From contig CAJCBN010000184.1 of the NCBI GenBank assembly GCA_903960645.1, forward strand, positions 1 to 5,414: a stretch of DNA of 5,414 nt. Direction: 5' to 3'. Positions 1-5,321 of the stretch are shown here, one piece after another. The notes below the pieces were generated by a model, which worked only from the letters and a program-made list of their open reading frames with translations, searched no databases and was not told the DNA's origin. The stretch comes from an uncultured Actinomycetes bacterium (GTDB lineage: Bacteria; Actinomycetota; Thermoleophilia; Gaiellales; F1-60-MAGs149). Position 1 is the first letter of the stretch. Every line of letters begins with the position of its first letter. Both the position numbers and the translations under genes were made by a program.

Positions 1-1026
1 ACCCTCACGCAGCACCTCGTGCACGGCTGGGTGACGAAGCGCAGCCTGCAGCGCATCGCCCGGGTGATCGATCCGATTCCGGTCGCGCCGCCGCCGTTCG
101 ACACGAAGGGTCGCCTCAACGGCGTCCGCGTCGGCGTCGTCGGTGCCTCGGGCTACGTCGGACGCCGTATCGTCCCCGAGCTGCGCGATCAGGGTGCGCA
201 GGTCCGCGCGATCGTGCGACGTCCCAACCCCGACCTCGAGCAGGTGGCCGACATCGAGGTCGCGCAGGCGGACGCGCTGGACCGCGAGTCGCTCGACCGC
301 GCCTTTGCAGGAATCGACGTCGTCTACTGGCTGGTGCACTCGATGGGTGCCGGTGGGGACTTCGCCGAGCTCGACCGCGTGGCCGCGCGCAACGCGGCGG
401 GTGCCGCAGCGCAGGCGGGCGTGCAGCAAATCATCTATCTGAGCGGTCTCGGTGACGATGACCCCGACCTCTCCCATCACCTGCAGAGCCGCCACGAGAC
501 CGGCCGCATCCTCGCCGAGGGCGCGGTGCCCGTCACCACGCTGCGCGCCGCCATGGTCGTCGGCCAGCACAGCGCCTCGTTCCAGATGATGCGCGACCTC
601 GTGCATCGGCTCCCCGCCATGATCACGCCGCGCTGGGTGACGACGCGCTCGCAGCCGATCGCCTTCGCCGATCTCCGCGACTACCTCGTCGGCGTCTGCG
701 CGCTGCCGGACGCCTACGGGCGCACGCTCGATGTCGGCGGTCCGGACATCCTCACGTTCCAGGAGATGATGGAGCGGGTGGCGGTCCTGGCTGGTCGGCG
801 CAAGCCCTTCATCGTGCCGGTACCCGTGCTGTCGCCGGAGCTCTCGTCGCTCTGGTGCGGATTCGTCACCGAGGTCGACACGAACATCGCGCGGCCGCTG
901 GTCGAGGGGCTGCGCAACGAGACGATCTGCCTCAACGACGACATCCTGAAGCTCGTGCCGAAGGAGCGCATGTCGTTCGACGATGCCGTGCGTCGCGCCC
1001 TACAGGGCGTGCCGCTGCGCTACTAG
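1..1026 (+). CDS. YbjT-like atypical SDR / NAD(P)H-binding (NmrA-type) protein, 5' end possibly outside the window
   Basis: Predicted cytoplasmic NAD(P)-binding protein of the atypical short-chain dehydrogenase group; substrate unknown. Counting from a GTG at 19 (335 residues), the Rossmann dinucleotide motif GASGYVG lies at residues 42-48 after a beta strand (VRVGVV). Other blocks are VYWLVHSMGAGGDF (102-115), LRAAMVVGQHSASFQMMRDL (175-194) and PRWVTTRSQPIAF (204-216). From memory these closely match E. coli YbjT, which has equivalent VHSMGEGGDF and MRDMV..LP..PRWV segments. YbjT carries an extra C-terminal domain (DUF2867) that is missing here: this protein stops just after the SDR core (FDDAVRRALQ). 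The true start is unresolved. The frame is open to base 1, GTG codons occur at 19 and 64, no clear Shine-Dalgarno is seen, and the 35 residues before the Rossmann strand are atypical. The feature is therefore given from base 1 as possibly partial. It converges on the UspA-like gene with a 3-base gap. Confidence 0.85.
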   Translation, partial: TLTQHLVHGWVTKRSLQRIARVIDPIPVAPPPFDTKGRLNGVRVGVVGASGYVGRRIVPELRDQGAQVRAIVRRPNPDLEQVADIEVAQADALDRESLDRAFAGIDVVYWLVHSMGAGGDFAELDRVAARNAAGAAAQAGVQQIIYLSGLGDDDPDLSHHLQSRHETGRILAEGAVPVTTLRAAMVVGQHSASFQMMRDLVHRLPAMITPRWVTTRSQPIAFADLRDYLVGVCALPDAYGRTLDVGGPDILTFQEMMERVAVLAGRRKPFIVPVPVLSPELSSLWCGFVTEVDTNIARPLVEGLRNETICLNDDILKLVPKERMSFDDAVRRALQGVPLRY

Positions 1027-1029
1027 CGG

Positions 1030-1497
1030 CTACTCGAGCGGCCAGACGAGGCAGTTGGCCTTGCGCCGCAACCGCCGCAGGTCCAGCCGGAAGCGCAGCC
1101 GACCGTAGATCCGGCGGCTCGGCCCGAAGACGAGCAGGCCGATCGGGCGCGTCTTCGTGATGTCGATCGTGGCCGACAACGGACGCGGCGTGTTGTAGAC
1201 CAGTTGGCGCGGGTTGGCCCCGGCGGCGCGGGCGCGGATCATGATCTCGCGGATCTCCTCGCGCACGACCGGGTTGCCCATCGTGCGCCGGGCGGCCGCG
1301 TTGGCGTTCGCCACCGGCAGCGTGACCGCCAGGCAGATCATCAGCTCGGAGTTGGCCTGAACGGCGGCCTCGATCGCGGTCTCGACGGCGTCGTCGTCGA
1401 ACGAGATGTCGAAGGACACCAGCATCACCGGGTGCCGCTCGGTCCGCTCTTCGGCGATCAGCGTTTCGGGCGTCCGATCGCGGATCGCAGAGGTCAT
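1030..1497 (-). CDS. UspA-like (HUP-fold) universal stress domain protein
   Basis: A 155-residue protein with the alternating beta/alpha pattern of the universal stress protein family. There is a first strand MLVSFDIS (25-32), an amphipathic helix DDAVETAIEAAVQANSE (35-51), a second strand LMICLAVTL (52-60), a long helix around 77-92, a strand IGLLVFGPSRR (119-129) and a final strand ANCLVWPL (147-154). The LLVFGPSRR then A-N-C-L-V-W ending matches the usual Usp arrangement of a glycine loop followed by a helix and the last strand. The canonical ATP-binding signature (G-x2-G-x9-G-S/T) is not present: after G125 the loop is PSRRIYGR and then an arginine-rich helix, so nucleotide binding is doubtful. 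The first 24 residues are poorly ordered and an alternative start at M25 is possible. The ATG at 1497 is preferred because it lies 4 bases after the stop of the upstream zinc-ribbon gene, which suggests translational coupling. Family assignment is by fold pattern only. Confidence 0.7.
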   Translation of the reverse strand: MTSAIRDRTPETLIAEERTERHPVMLVSFDISFDDDAVETAIEAAVQANSELMICLAVTLPVANANAAARRTMGNPVVREEIREIMIRARAAGANPRQLVYNTPRPLSATIDITKTRPIGLLVFGPSRRIYGRLRFRLDLRRLRRKANCLVWPLE

Positions 1498-1501
1498 CGG
1501 G

Positions 1502-1864
1502 TCACTTGCGCGTCGGCGCCACCGTGGGCGTGTACAGCGTCGAGGCCTTCGTCAGCATGCGCCGCTTCATGTACGGCATGAACACCATGAACCAGATGAT
1601 GGCGCCGGCGCTGCCGAGGATCACAAGGCCCCAGACGTTCAGCCAGACCAGCCCGACCACGCCGAGCAGTCCGATGAAACCGAGGCCCGCACGGGACAGG
1701 TAGCGGAACTGACGTTGCGTGAGCGCCGCCAGCCCTTCGAGGCGCTTGGCCTCGGCCGCCGTGTCGTAGCGGGCGCCGCAGCCGGTGCACACGATGATGT
1801 CCCCGGACGCGCCGCGGGACTCGATGCCGCAGGGGCACTTGATCAGGATGGGAGCAGGTGCCAT
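1502..1864 (-). CDS. Small zinc-ribbon protein with two transmembrane segments
   Basis: A 120-residue hypothetical membrane protein. The N-terminus has paired cysteines C10-P-C12-G and C26-T-G-C29-G, a CxC...CxxC layout typical of a zinc ribbon. A charged linker (about 35-58, with KRLEGLAALTQRQFRYLSR) follows, then a hydrophobic hairpin of two membrane segments at about 60-77 and 79-97. The tail is basic (YMKRRMLTK). By the positive-inside rule both the zinc ribbon and the tail should face the cytoplasm. No known gene name is recognised; a sensor, scaffold or regulatory role is a guess. The ATG at 1864 is well fixed: an in-frame TAG lies 8 codons upstream with no other start between. No Shine-Dalgarno is visible before it. 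It is the first gene of a minus-strand pair with the UspA-like gene and is divergent from the permease across 96 bases. Confidence 0.75.
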   Translation of the reverse strand: MAPAPILIKCPCGIESRGASGDIIVCTGCGARYDTAAEAKRLEGLAALTQRQFRYLSRAGLGFIGLLGVVGLVWLNVWGLVILGSAGAIIWFMVFMPYMKRRMLTKASTLYTPTVAPTRK

Positions 1865-1903
1865 GTGGCCATTGTGGACGTATCTCTAGGCAAACGCAAT
1901 CTC

Positions 1904-1919
1904 TGGGAGTACACTCCTG
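1904..1919. promoter_or_regulatory. Palindrome overlapping the candidate -10 box of the permease promoter
   Basis: GGAGT (1906-1910) and ACTCC (1913-1917) form a perfect inverted repeat around a central AC, extendable by G-T pairings to 1904-1919. The hexamer TACACT (1910-1915), a good high-GC Gram-positive -10 box, lies inside it. No convincing -35 box is found 16-18 bases upstream. If this is the -10, transcription would start near 1922 and give a leader of about 39 bases. A regulator bound here would occlude the promoter; which regulator is unknown. Confidence 0.35.
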
Positions 1920-1949
1920 CCATTCCCGGAAGGAGAGCCGGGTAGGGAG

Positions 1950-1958
1950 AAGGAGGAG
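1950..1958 (+). promoter_or_regulatory. Strong Shine-Dalgarno of the permease gene
   Basis: AAGGAGGAG ends two bases before the ATG at 1961, with the AGGAGG core four bases from it. This fixes the permease start. A second SD-like run (AAGGAGAG, 1930-1937) lies in the loop of a 5-bp hairpin (CCCGG 1925-1929 with CCGGG 1938-1942) and has no start codon correctly spaced after it. Confidence 0.8.
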
Positions 1959-1960
1959 TC

Positions 1961-3514
1961 ATGCCAGGAGCGGAGGTATCGCTCGATCAAGTTGGTCTTA
2001 TCAAGACCATGAAGTGGTACGACGGGTTCATCATTGGACTCGCCGGCCCGGGATTCATTCTCGCGGGCATCGCCGGATCGGTCATCACGCTCGGCCCCGT
2101 CTGGGCGTCGACGATCTGGTTCCTATCGGCACTGGTCGGCGGTATGTCCGCCTACATCTACGCCGAGCCGGCCGCGATGTTCCCGGACAAGTCCGGTGGT
2201 CTGTCGATGTTCGCCAAGGAGGGCTGGCGCCAGCACTTCTCGCTGGCCGGTCCGATCGCGACCTTCGGCTACTGGTTCGCGTGGTCGTCCGTGCTCGCCA
2301 TCTACGGCGGCATCATCGGCACCCTGCTGCTCTCGCGCTTCAGCCCGAGCTCGCTGGAGTGGTCGACGCCGTTCCTGTTCATGGACATCACGTATCCGCG
2401 TCTGATCGGCGCGGCCTGTATCCTCGCGTGCTTCGCGTTCAACTACTTCGGGATGCGTCCCGCCGTGTGGTTCTCGTACGCCACGGGCGCGATGATGATC
2501 ATCCCGGTGGCCTGCCTGGCGATCATTCCGATCATCACGGGCAAGCTCAGCAACATTGACTTCGTGTGGAACACCGACACGATCAACGCCAACGTCGAGT
2601 TCTACGGTGGTACGCCCGGCATGACGCAGGCGATCATCCTCGGCATCGTGTGGTTCTGGGTCATCGCGTGGTCCTCGTACTTCCCTGAGGCTCCGGCGAC
2701 GTTCGCGCCTGAGTACCACGACACGCACAACGACACCCGCAAGGCCGTCTTCTCGACGTCGATCATGGGCGTCGTGCTGTGCCTGCTCCTGCCTCTGACG
2801 GTTGTCGCCGTCGTCGGCATGGATCTGATCGCGGGCGATCTCACGTACATCGCGTACCTGACCACCGCGCTCGACGATACCGTCGGCACGGCGCTCGGTG
2901 CGGTCTTCACCGTGTTCCTCTGCGCAGGTCTCCTGCTCTCGATGAACACGGCGACGATGGACGGTTCGCGTGCCCTCTACGGCATGGCGGCTGAGGGGCT
3001 CACGATCAAGTGGCTCGCGAAGCTCAACAAGGACAGCGTCCCTGGCCGCGCCATGGCCTTTGACATGCTGCTCAACATCTGCCTGCTGTTCATGATGCCG
3101 TCGCTGCTGTTCACGCTGCTCGCCGGCAACATCGGGTACGTGCTGGCGCACATCCTGGCTCTGTCGGGCTTCCTGCTTCTGCGACGCGACCGGCCGAATT
3201 GGCCACGCCCGCTCAAGCTGGGTGGCTTCTGGATTGCGGCCGCGTGGCTCTGCCTGACGGTGAACATCATCGGCACGATCTTCGGTGTCCTGTACATGCA
3301 GTACACGGGCTACCTGGTCAAGGGCGACGACGTGACGGGCTATCGCGGTCTGGCGATCGCGATCTTCGTCGGTCTGTTGATCGTCGCGGTGGTTGGCTTC
3401 ATCATCGGCCAGAAGCAGGCCGGCAAGAAGTTCTCGTTCCAGGACAAGAGCGAGGAAGAGCCTGCTGCACATGCGTACGAACTGATGGGCAAGGCCGCTC
3501 CTTCGGGCGACTAG
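1961..3514 (+). CDS. APC-superfamily amino acid/polyamine permease
   Basis: A 517-residue inner-membrane secondary transporter of the amino acid-polyamine-organocation (APC) superfamily, near the usual family length. About twelve hydrophobic segments can be placed: roughly 22-44, 48-68, 95-123, 146-163, 168-193, 222-240, 263-287, 308-330, 367-387, 388-407, 421-446 and 462-482. The first has the glycine-rich break GLAGPGFILAGIAG (26-39), as in the substrate-binding unwound helix of APC carriers. After segment 8 the loop GSRALYGMAAEG (335-346) matches the conserved APC motif SRxxYxMAxxG, followed by LNKDSVPGRAM. The C-terminal tail (485-517) is charged and cytoplasmic. Segments near 225-240 (W-F-W-V-I-A-W) are aromatic-rich. 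The substrate cannot be read from sequence; an amino acid or amine is likely. The start is set by the strong SD at 1950-1958. A strong terminator follows the stop, so it may be a single-gene transcript. The aldehyde dehydrogenase downstream suggests a catabolic link, which is inference. Confidence 0.88.
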   Translation: MPGAEVSLDQVGLIKTMKWYDGFIIGLAGPGFILAGIAGSVITLGPVWASTIWFLSALVGGMSAYIYAEPAAMFPDKSGGLSMFAKEGWRQHFSLAGPIATFGYWFAWSSVLAIYGGIIGTLLLSRFSPSSLEWSTPFLFMDITYPRLIGAACILACFAFNYFGMRPAVWFSYATGAMMIIPVACLAIIPIITGKLSNIDFVWNTDTINANVEFYGGTPGMTQAIILGIVWFWVIAWSSYFPEAPATFAPEYHDTHNDTRKAVFSTSIMGVVLCLLLPLTVVAVVGMDLIAGDLTYIAYLTTALDDTVGTALGAVFTVFLCAGLLLSMNTATMDGSRALYGMAAEGLTIKWLAKLNKDSVPGRAMAFDMLLNICLLFMMPSLLFTLLAGNIGYVLAHILALSGFLLLRRDRPNWPRPLKLGGFWIAAAWLCLTVNIIGTIFGVLYMQYTGYLVKGDDVTGYRGLAIAIFVGLLIVAVVGFIIGQKQAGKKFSFQDKSEEEPAAHAYELMGKAAPSGD

Positions 3515-3529
3515 TCCAGCTCTCCGTCA

Positions 3530-3571
3530 CGGGCCCCTGGGGGCCGGCTTCGGCCGGACCTCAGGGGCCCG
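3530..3571 (+). terminator. Rho-independent terminator after the permease gene
   Basis: A 42-base nested hairpin 15 bases after the permease stop. The outer stem CGGGCCCCTG (3530-3539) pairs perfectly with CAGGGGCCCG (3562-3571). A GGG/CCT section (3540-3542 with 3559-3561, one G-T) and one G-A mismatch follow. The inner stem CCGGC/GCCGG is closed by a very stable TTCG tetraloop (3549-3552). It is followed by a moderately T-rich run (TTGTCGTTTGTG). It separates permease transcription from the aldehyde dehydrogenase gene. Confidence 0.85.
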
Positions 3572-3613
3572 TTGTCGTTTGTGCGGCGATCTGCGGTGGG
3601 ATGCGCTCCCCCT

Positions 3614-3641
3614 TTGCCGAGCACCGGTTCTGCACTAGGCT
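3614..3641 (+). promoter_or_regulatory. Candidate promoter of the aldehyde dehydrogenase gene
   Basis: TTGCCG (3614-3619) and TAGGCT (3636-3641) are separated by 16 bases, a pattern common for housekeeping promoters in high-GC Gram-positives. Transcription would start near 3648, leaving a leader of roughly 27 bases that contains the Shine-Dalgarno. The rest of the 160-base gap (3515-3674) holds only the preceding terminator and this site. Confidence 0.4.
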
Positions 3642-3659
3642 CCTCACAGCACGCTTCCT

Positions 3660-3667
3660 GAGGAGAG
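3660..3667 (+). promoter_or_regulatory. Shine-Dalgarno of the aldehyde dehydrogenase gene
   Basis: GAGGAGAG, with AGGAG at 3661-3665, lies 9 bases before the ATG at 3675. It supports that start, which also begins a normal family N-terminus (FINGAWQDG). Confidence 0.75.
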
Positions 3668-3674
3668 AGCAACT

Positions 3675-5102
3675 ATGGCGACGTACCCCGGCGCGTTCAT
3701 CAACGGCGCATGGCAGGACGGCAAAGGCGCGGAGATCGAGGTCCGCAACCCGTACGACAACAGCCTCGTCGGCAGCGTCAACGCCGCAACCAGCGACCAG
3801 CTCGAGGCCGCGGTTGCCGCCGCCGCCGCGGCCTTCCCGGCCTGGCGCCGCACGCCGCTGATGCAGCGCGTCGAGCTCTGCCGCAAGGCGCTTGAGGTGT
3901 GCCTCGAGCATGCACCCGCGATCGCGGAGATGATCACCCGCGAGACGGGCAAGACGATCCGCGAGGCCGAGGAGGAGATGGTGGAGTTCACCGTCGACCA
4001 CTTCCGCCGCGCCTCGGAAGACGTCATCCGCTACCGCGGTCAGGTGCTGCCATCCACGCAGGAGCGCAACGGGTCGAAGCGGATCATGGTCGTGCAGGAG
4101 CCGATCGGCGTGGTGGCGGCGGTCTCGCCGTGGAACTTCCCGGTCGACATTGCCGGCATCCCGATCGTCTACGGCCTCGCGCTTGGCTGCACGCTGGTCT
4201 GGAAGGCCTCCGAGATCGCGCCGATCTGCGCCAACATGTTCGTCGACGTCCTGCATGAGGCGGGCTTTCCGGCCGGCACGATCAACCTCGTGCACGGCTA
4301 CGGCGACATCGGCGCCGAGCTCGTCGCGCACGACAAGGTCGGCTCGGTCGTCTTCACCGGCTCGGTCGCGACGGGCGAGAAGGTCGCTGCCGCCGCGGGA
4401 CTCAAGAACCGTGTGCTCGAGCTGGGCGGCAACGGCCCGCAGATCGTCCGCGCCGACGCCGATCTGGAGCACGCCGCCGACGCGGCGATCACGGGCTGCT
4501 TCTACCTGGCCGGCCAGTGCTGCACGGCCGCTGAGCGCATCCTCGTCCACCGCGACGTGCAGGACCGCTTCGTGGAGCTCCTGACCGAGCGCACGAAGGC
4601 GCTCAAGGTCGGCGACCCGCTCAGCCACGACACGGACATGGGTCCGGTCGCGACGGACGCCAACCTCAACCGTACGCAGGAGCACATCGCCGACGCCGTC
4701 GCCAAGGGCGCGACGGTCGTCTACGGCGGCGGTGCTGAGGGGCGCCTGCACGAGCCCACGATCATCACGGGCGTGACGAGCGACATGCGCATCGCCCAGG
4801 AGGAGACGTTCGGCCCGGTCGCGCCGATCATCACGTTCGATACGGACGATGAGGCGATTCGGATCGCCAACGAGACCGAGTTCGGCCTGACCGCGGCGGT
4901 CTTCACCGAGGATCTCCGCACGGCGTGGCGCTACGCCGAGGAGCTCTGCCACGGCACCGTCCACATCAACGAGACGACGAACTACTGGGACCAGATGGCC
5001 CCGTTCGGCGGCGCGAAGAAGTCGGGTGCGGGCCGTGAGCTGTCCACGTATATCTTGGACGCCATGAGCGAGACCAAGCAGATCACGTGGGATATCGCCT
5101 GA
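3675..5102 (+). CDS. NAD(P)+-dependent aldehyde dehydrogenase (ALDH superfamily)
   Basis: A complete 475-residue cytoplasmic aldehyde dehydrogenase that should oxidise an aldehyde to the acid. All family hallmarks are present: SPWNFP with oxyanion-hole N154; WKASE with K177 and E180; FTGS at 227-230; LELGG with general base E249; GQCC with catalytic nucleophile C283 (the adjacent C282 makes a Cys pair); EETFGP with E377 and F379 for coenzyme ribose; and the C-terminal PFGGAKKSGAGRE (443-455). E180 occupies the position that in family members usually favours NAD+ over NADP+. The substrate is not determinable; the family includes succinate-semialdehyde, lactaldehyde, betaine-aldehyde and aromatic-aldehyde enzymes, and GGNGPQIV does not decide between them. 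It follows the APC permease on the same strand but has its own candidate promoter. The last nine codons and the stop lie inside a long quasi-palindrome (5074-5129), which is unusual. Confidence 0.95.
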   Translation: MATYPGAFINGAWQDGKGAEIEVRNPYDNSLVGSVNAATSDQLEAAVAAAAAAFPAWRRTPLMQRVELCRKALEVCLEHAPAIAEMITRETGKTIREAEEEMVEFTVDHFRRASEDVIRYRGQVLPSTQERNGSKRIMVVQEPIGVVAAVSPWNFPVDIAGIPIVYGLALGCTLVWKASEIAPICANMFVDVLHEAGFPAGTINLVHGYGDIGAELVAHDKVGSVVFTGSVATGEKVAAAAGLKNRVLELGGNGPQIVRADADLEHAADAAITGCFYLAGQCCTAAERILVHRDVQDRFVELLTERTKALKVGDPLSHDTDMGPVATDANLNRTQEHIADAVAKGATVVYGGGAEGRLHEPTIITGVTSDMRIAQEETFGPVAPIITFDTDDEAIRIANETEFGLTAAVFTEDLRTAWRYAEELCHGTVHINETTNYWDQMAPFGGAKKSGAGRELSTYILDAMSETKQITWDIA

Positions 5103-5129
5103 CGGCGATAGCCCACGCGATCTGCTTGG
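5074..5129. repeat. Long quasi-palindrome centred on the aldehyde dehydrogenase stop codon
   Basis: The arms 5074-5099 and 5104-5129 are complementary at 24 of 26 positions, the exceptions being pairs 5092/5111 and 5085/5118. Only a four-base loop (TGAC, 5100-5103) separates them, and it contains the TGA stop. The left arm codes for the last residues KQITWDIA; the right arm is non-coding on this strand. A further CATG pair (5063-5066 with 5137-5140) lies in register just outside. In RNA this would be a very stable hairpin. No T-run follows, so it is not a standard terminator by itself. Confidence 0.9.
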
Positions 5130-5145
5130 AAGGTGCCATGCACCA

Positions 5146-5177
5146 GAAACGGGCTGCCCCGTAGGGCAGCCCGTTTC
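5146..5177 (+). terminator. Perfect hairpin terminator after the aldehyde dehydrogenase gene
   Basis: GAAACGGGCTGCCC (5146-5159) pairs without mismatch with GGGCAGCCCGTTTC (5164-5177), a 14-bp stem with a CGTA loop. TTTCGTCTGTG overlaps and follows the descending arm, giving only a modest U-tract. The place and form fit an intrinsic terminator for the aldehyde dehydrogenase transcript, 43 bases after its stop. It is nearly symmetrical (AAA on the other side), so weak termination in the opposite direction is possible. Confidence 0.8.
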
Positions 5178-5213
5178 GTCTGTGCACTGGCAGCCACCAA
5201 GCAGTGAATGTGA

Positions 5214-5239
5214 CGGTGCACCGCGTAAGCGGTGCGCTG
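5214..5239. repeat. GNRA-loop hairpin in the intergenic region
   Basis: GCACCGC (5218-5224) and GCGGTGC (5229-5235) pair perfectly around GTAA, a GNRA-type tetraloop in RNA. The stem extends to 5214 and 5239 with two G-U pairs, 11 pairs in total. It is followed by AAAAT on the + strand and has no T-run on either strand, so it does not look like a terminator. Function unknown. Confidence 0.55.
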
Positions 5240-5267
5240 AAAATCGTCAACGACGAGGCTGTCTGCC

Positions 5268-5288
5268 GGCGGTGAATCCCTCGCCGCC
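5268..5288. repeat. Fourth intergenic hairpin, upstream of the ribbon-helix-helix gene
   Basis: GGCGGTGA (5268-5275) and TCGCCGCC (5281-5288) form an 8-bp stem with one G-U pair around ATCCC. It lies just upstream of the operator-like repeat and of the RHH gene promoter. In GC-rich DNA a stem of this size can occur by chance, so the function is uncertain. Confidence 0.4.
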
Positions 5289-5293
5289 CTCTT

Positions 5294-5315
5294 GTGTAAT
5301 ACACCGCGTTACACT
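5294..5315 (+). promoter_or_regulatory. Operator-like repeat and leaderless-type promoter of the RHH gene
   Basis: GTGTAATACAC (5294-5304) is a perfect 11-base palindrome about a central A. TACAC recurs exactly 10 bases on (5300-5304 and 5310-5314), so GTGTAA (5294-5299) and TTACAC (5309-5314) also form an inverted repeat. The TACACT hexamer (5310-5315) is a good -10 box ending six bases before the ATG at 5322. That would put the transcription start at or next to the start codon, and no Shine-Dalgarno is present. A repeat with one-helical-turn spacing over the promoter fits autoregulation by a ribbon-helix-helix dimer or tetramer, which is inference. Confidence 0.5.
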
Positions 5316-5321
5316 GCGTCC

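Noticed and set aside
1011..1030. GCCGCT/AGCGGC hairpin between the convergent SDR and UspA-like genes
   Set aside because: Only a 6-bp stem with an 8-base loop, mostly inside the SDR coding end, and no T-run on either strand, so it is not supported as a terminator.
1494..1838. 114-codon alternative frame on the minus strand over the zinc-ribbon gene
   Set aside because: His/Arg/Gly-rich shadow translation; the frame from 1864 has paired cysteines and two membrane segments.
1858..2559. 233-codon + strand frame overlapping the permease start
   Set aside because: Arg/His-rich out-of-frame translation without an SD; the permease frame has a strong SD and twelve hydrophobic segments.
2123..3472. 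449-codon open frame on the minus strand, antisense to the permease
   Set aside because: Its product is almost entirely Arg/Asp/Glu/His-rich with no domain pattern, as expected of the antisense frame of a GC-rich gene. The + strand frame encodes a clear APC transporter.
3561..4964. 467-codon open frame on the minus strand, antisense to the aldehyde dehydrogenase
   Set aside because: Low-complexity Arg/Ala/Asp-rich translation with no motifs. It reads through the terminator hairpin, and the + strand carries every ALDH catalytic residue.
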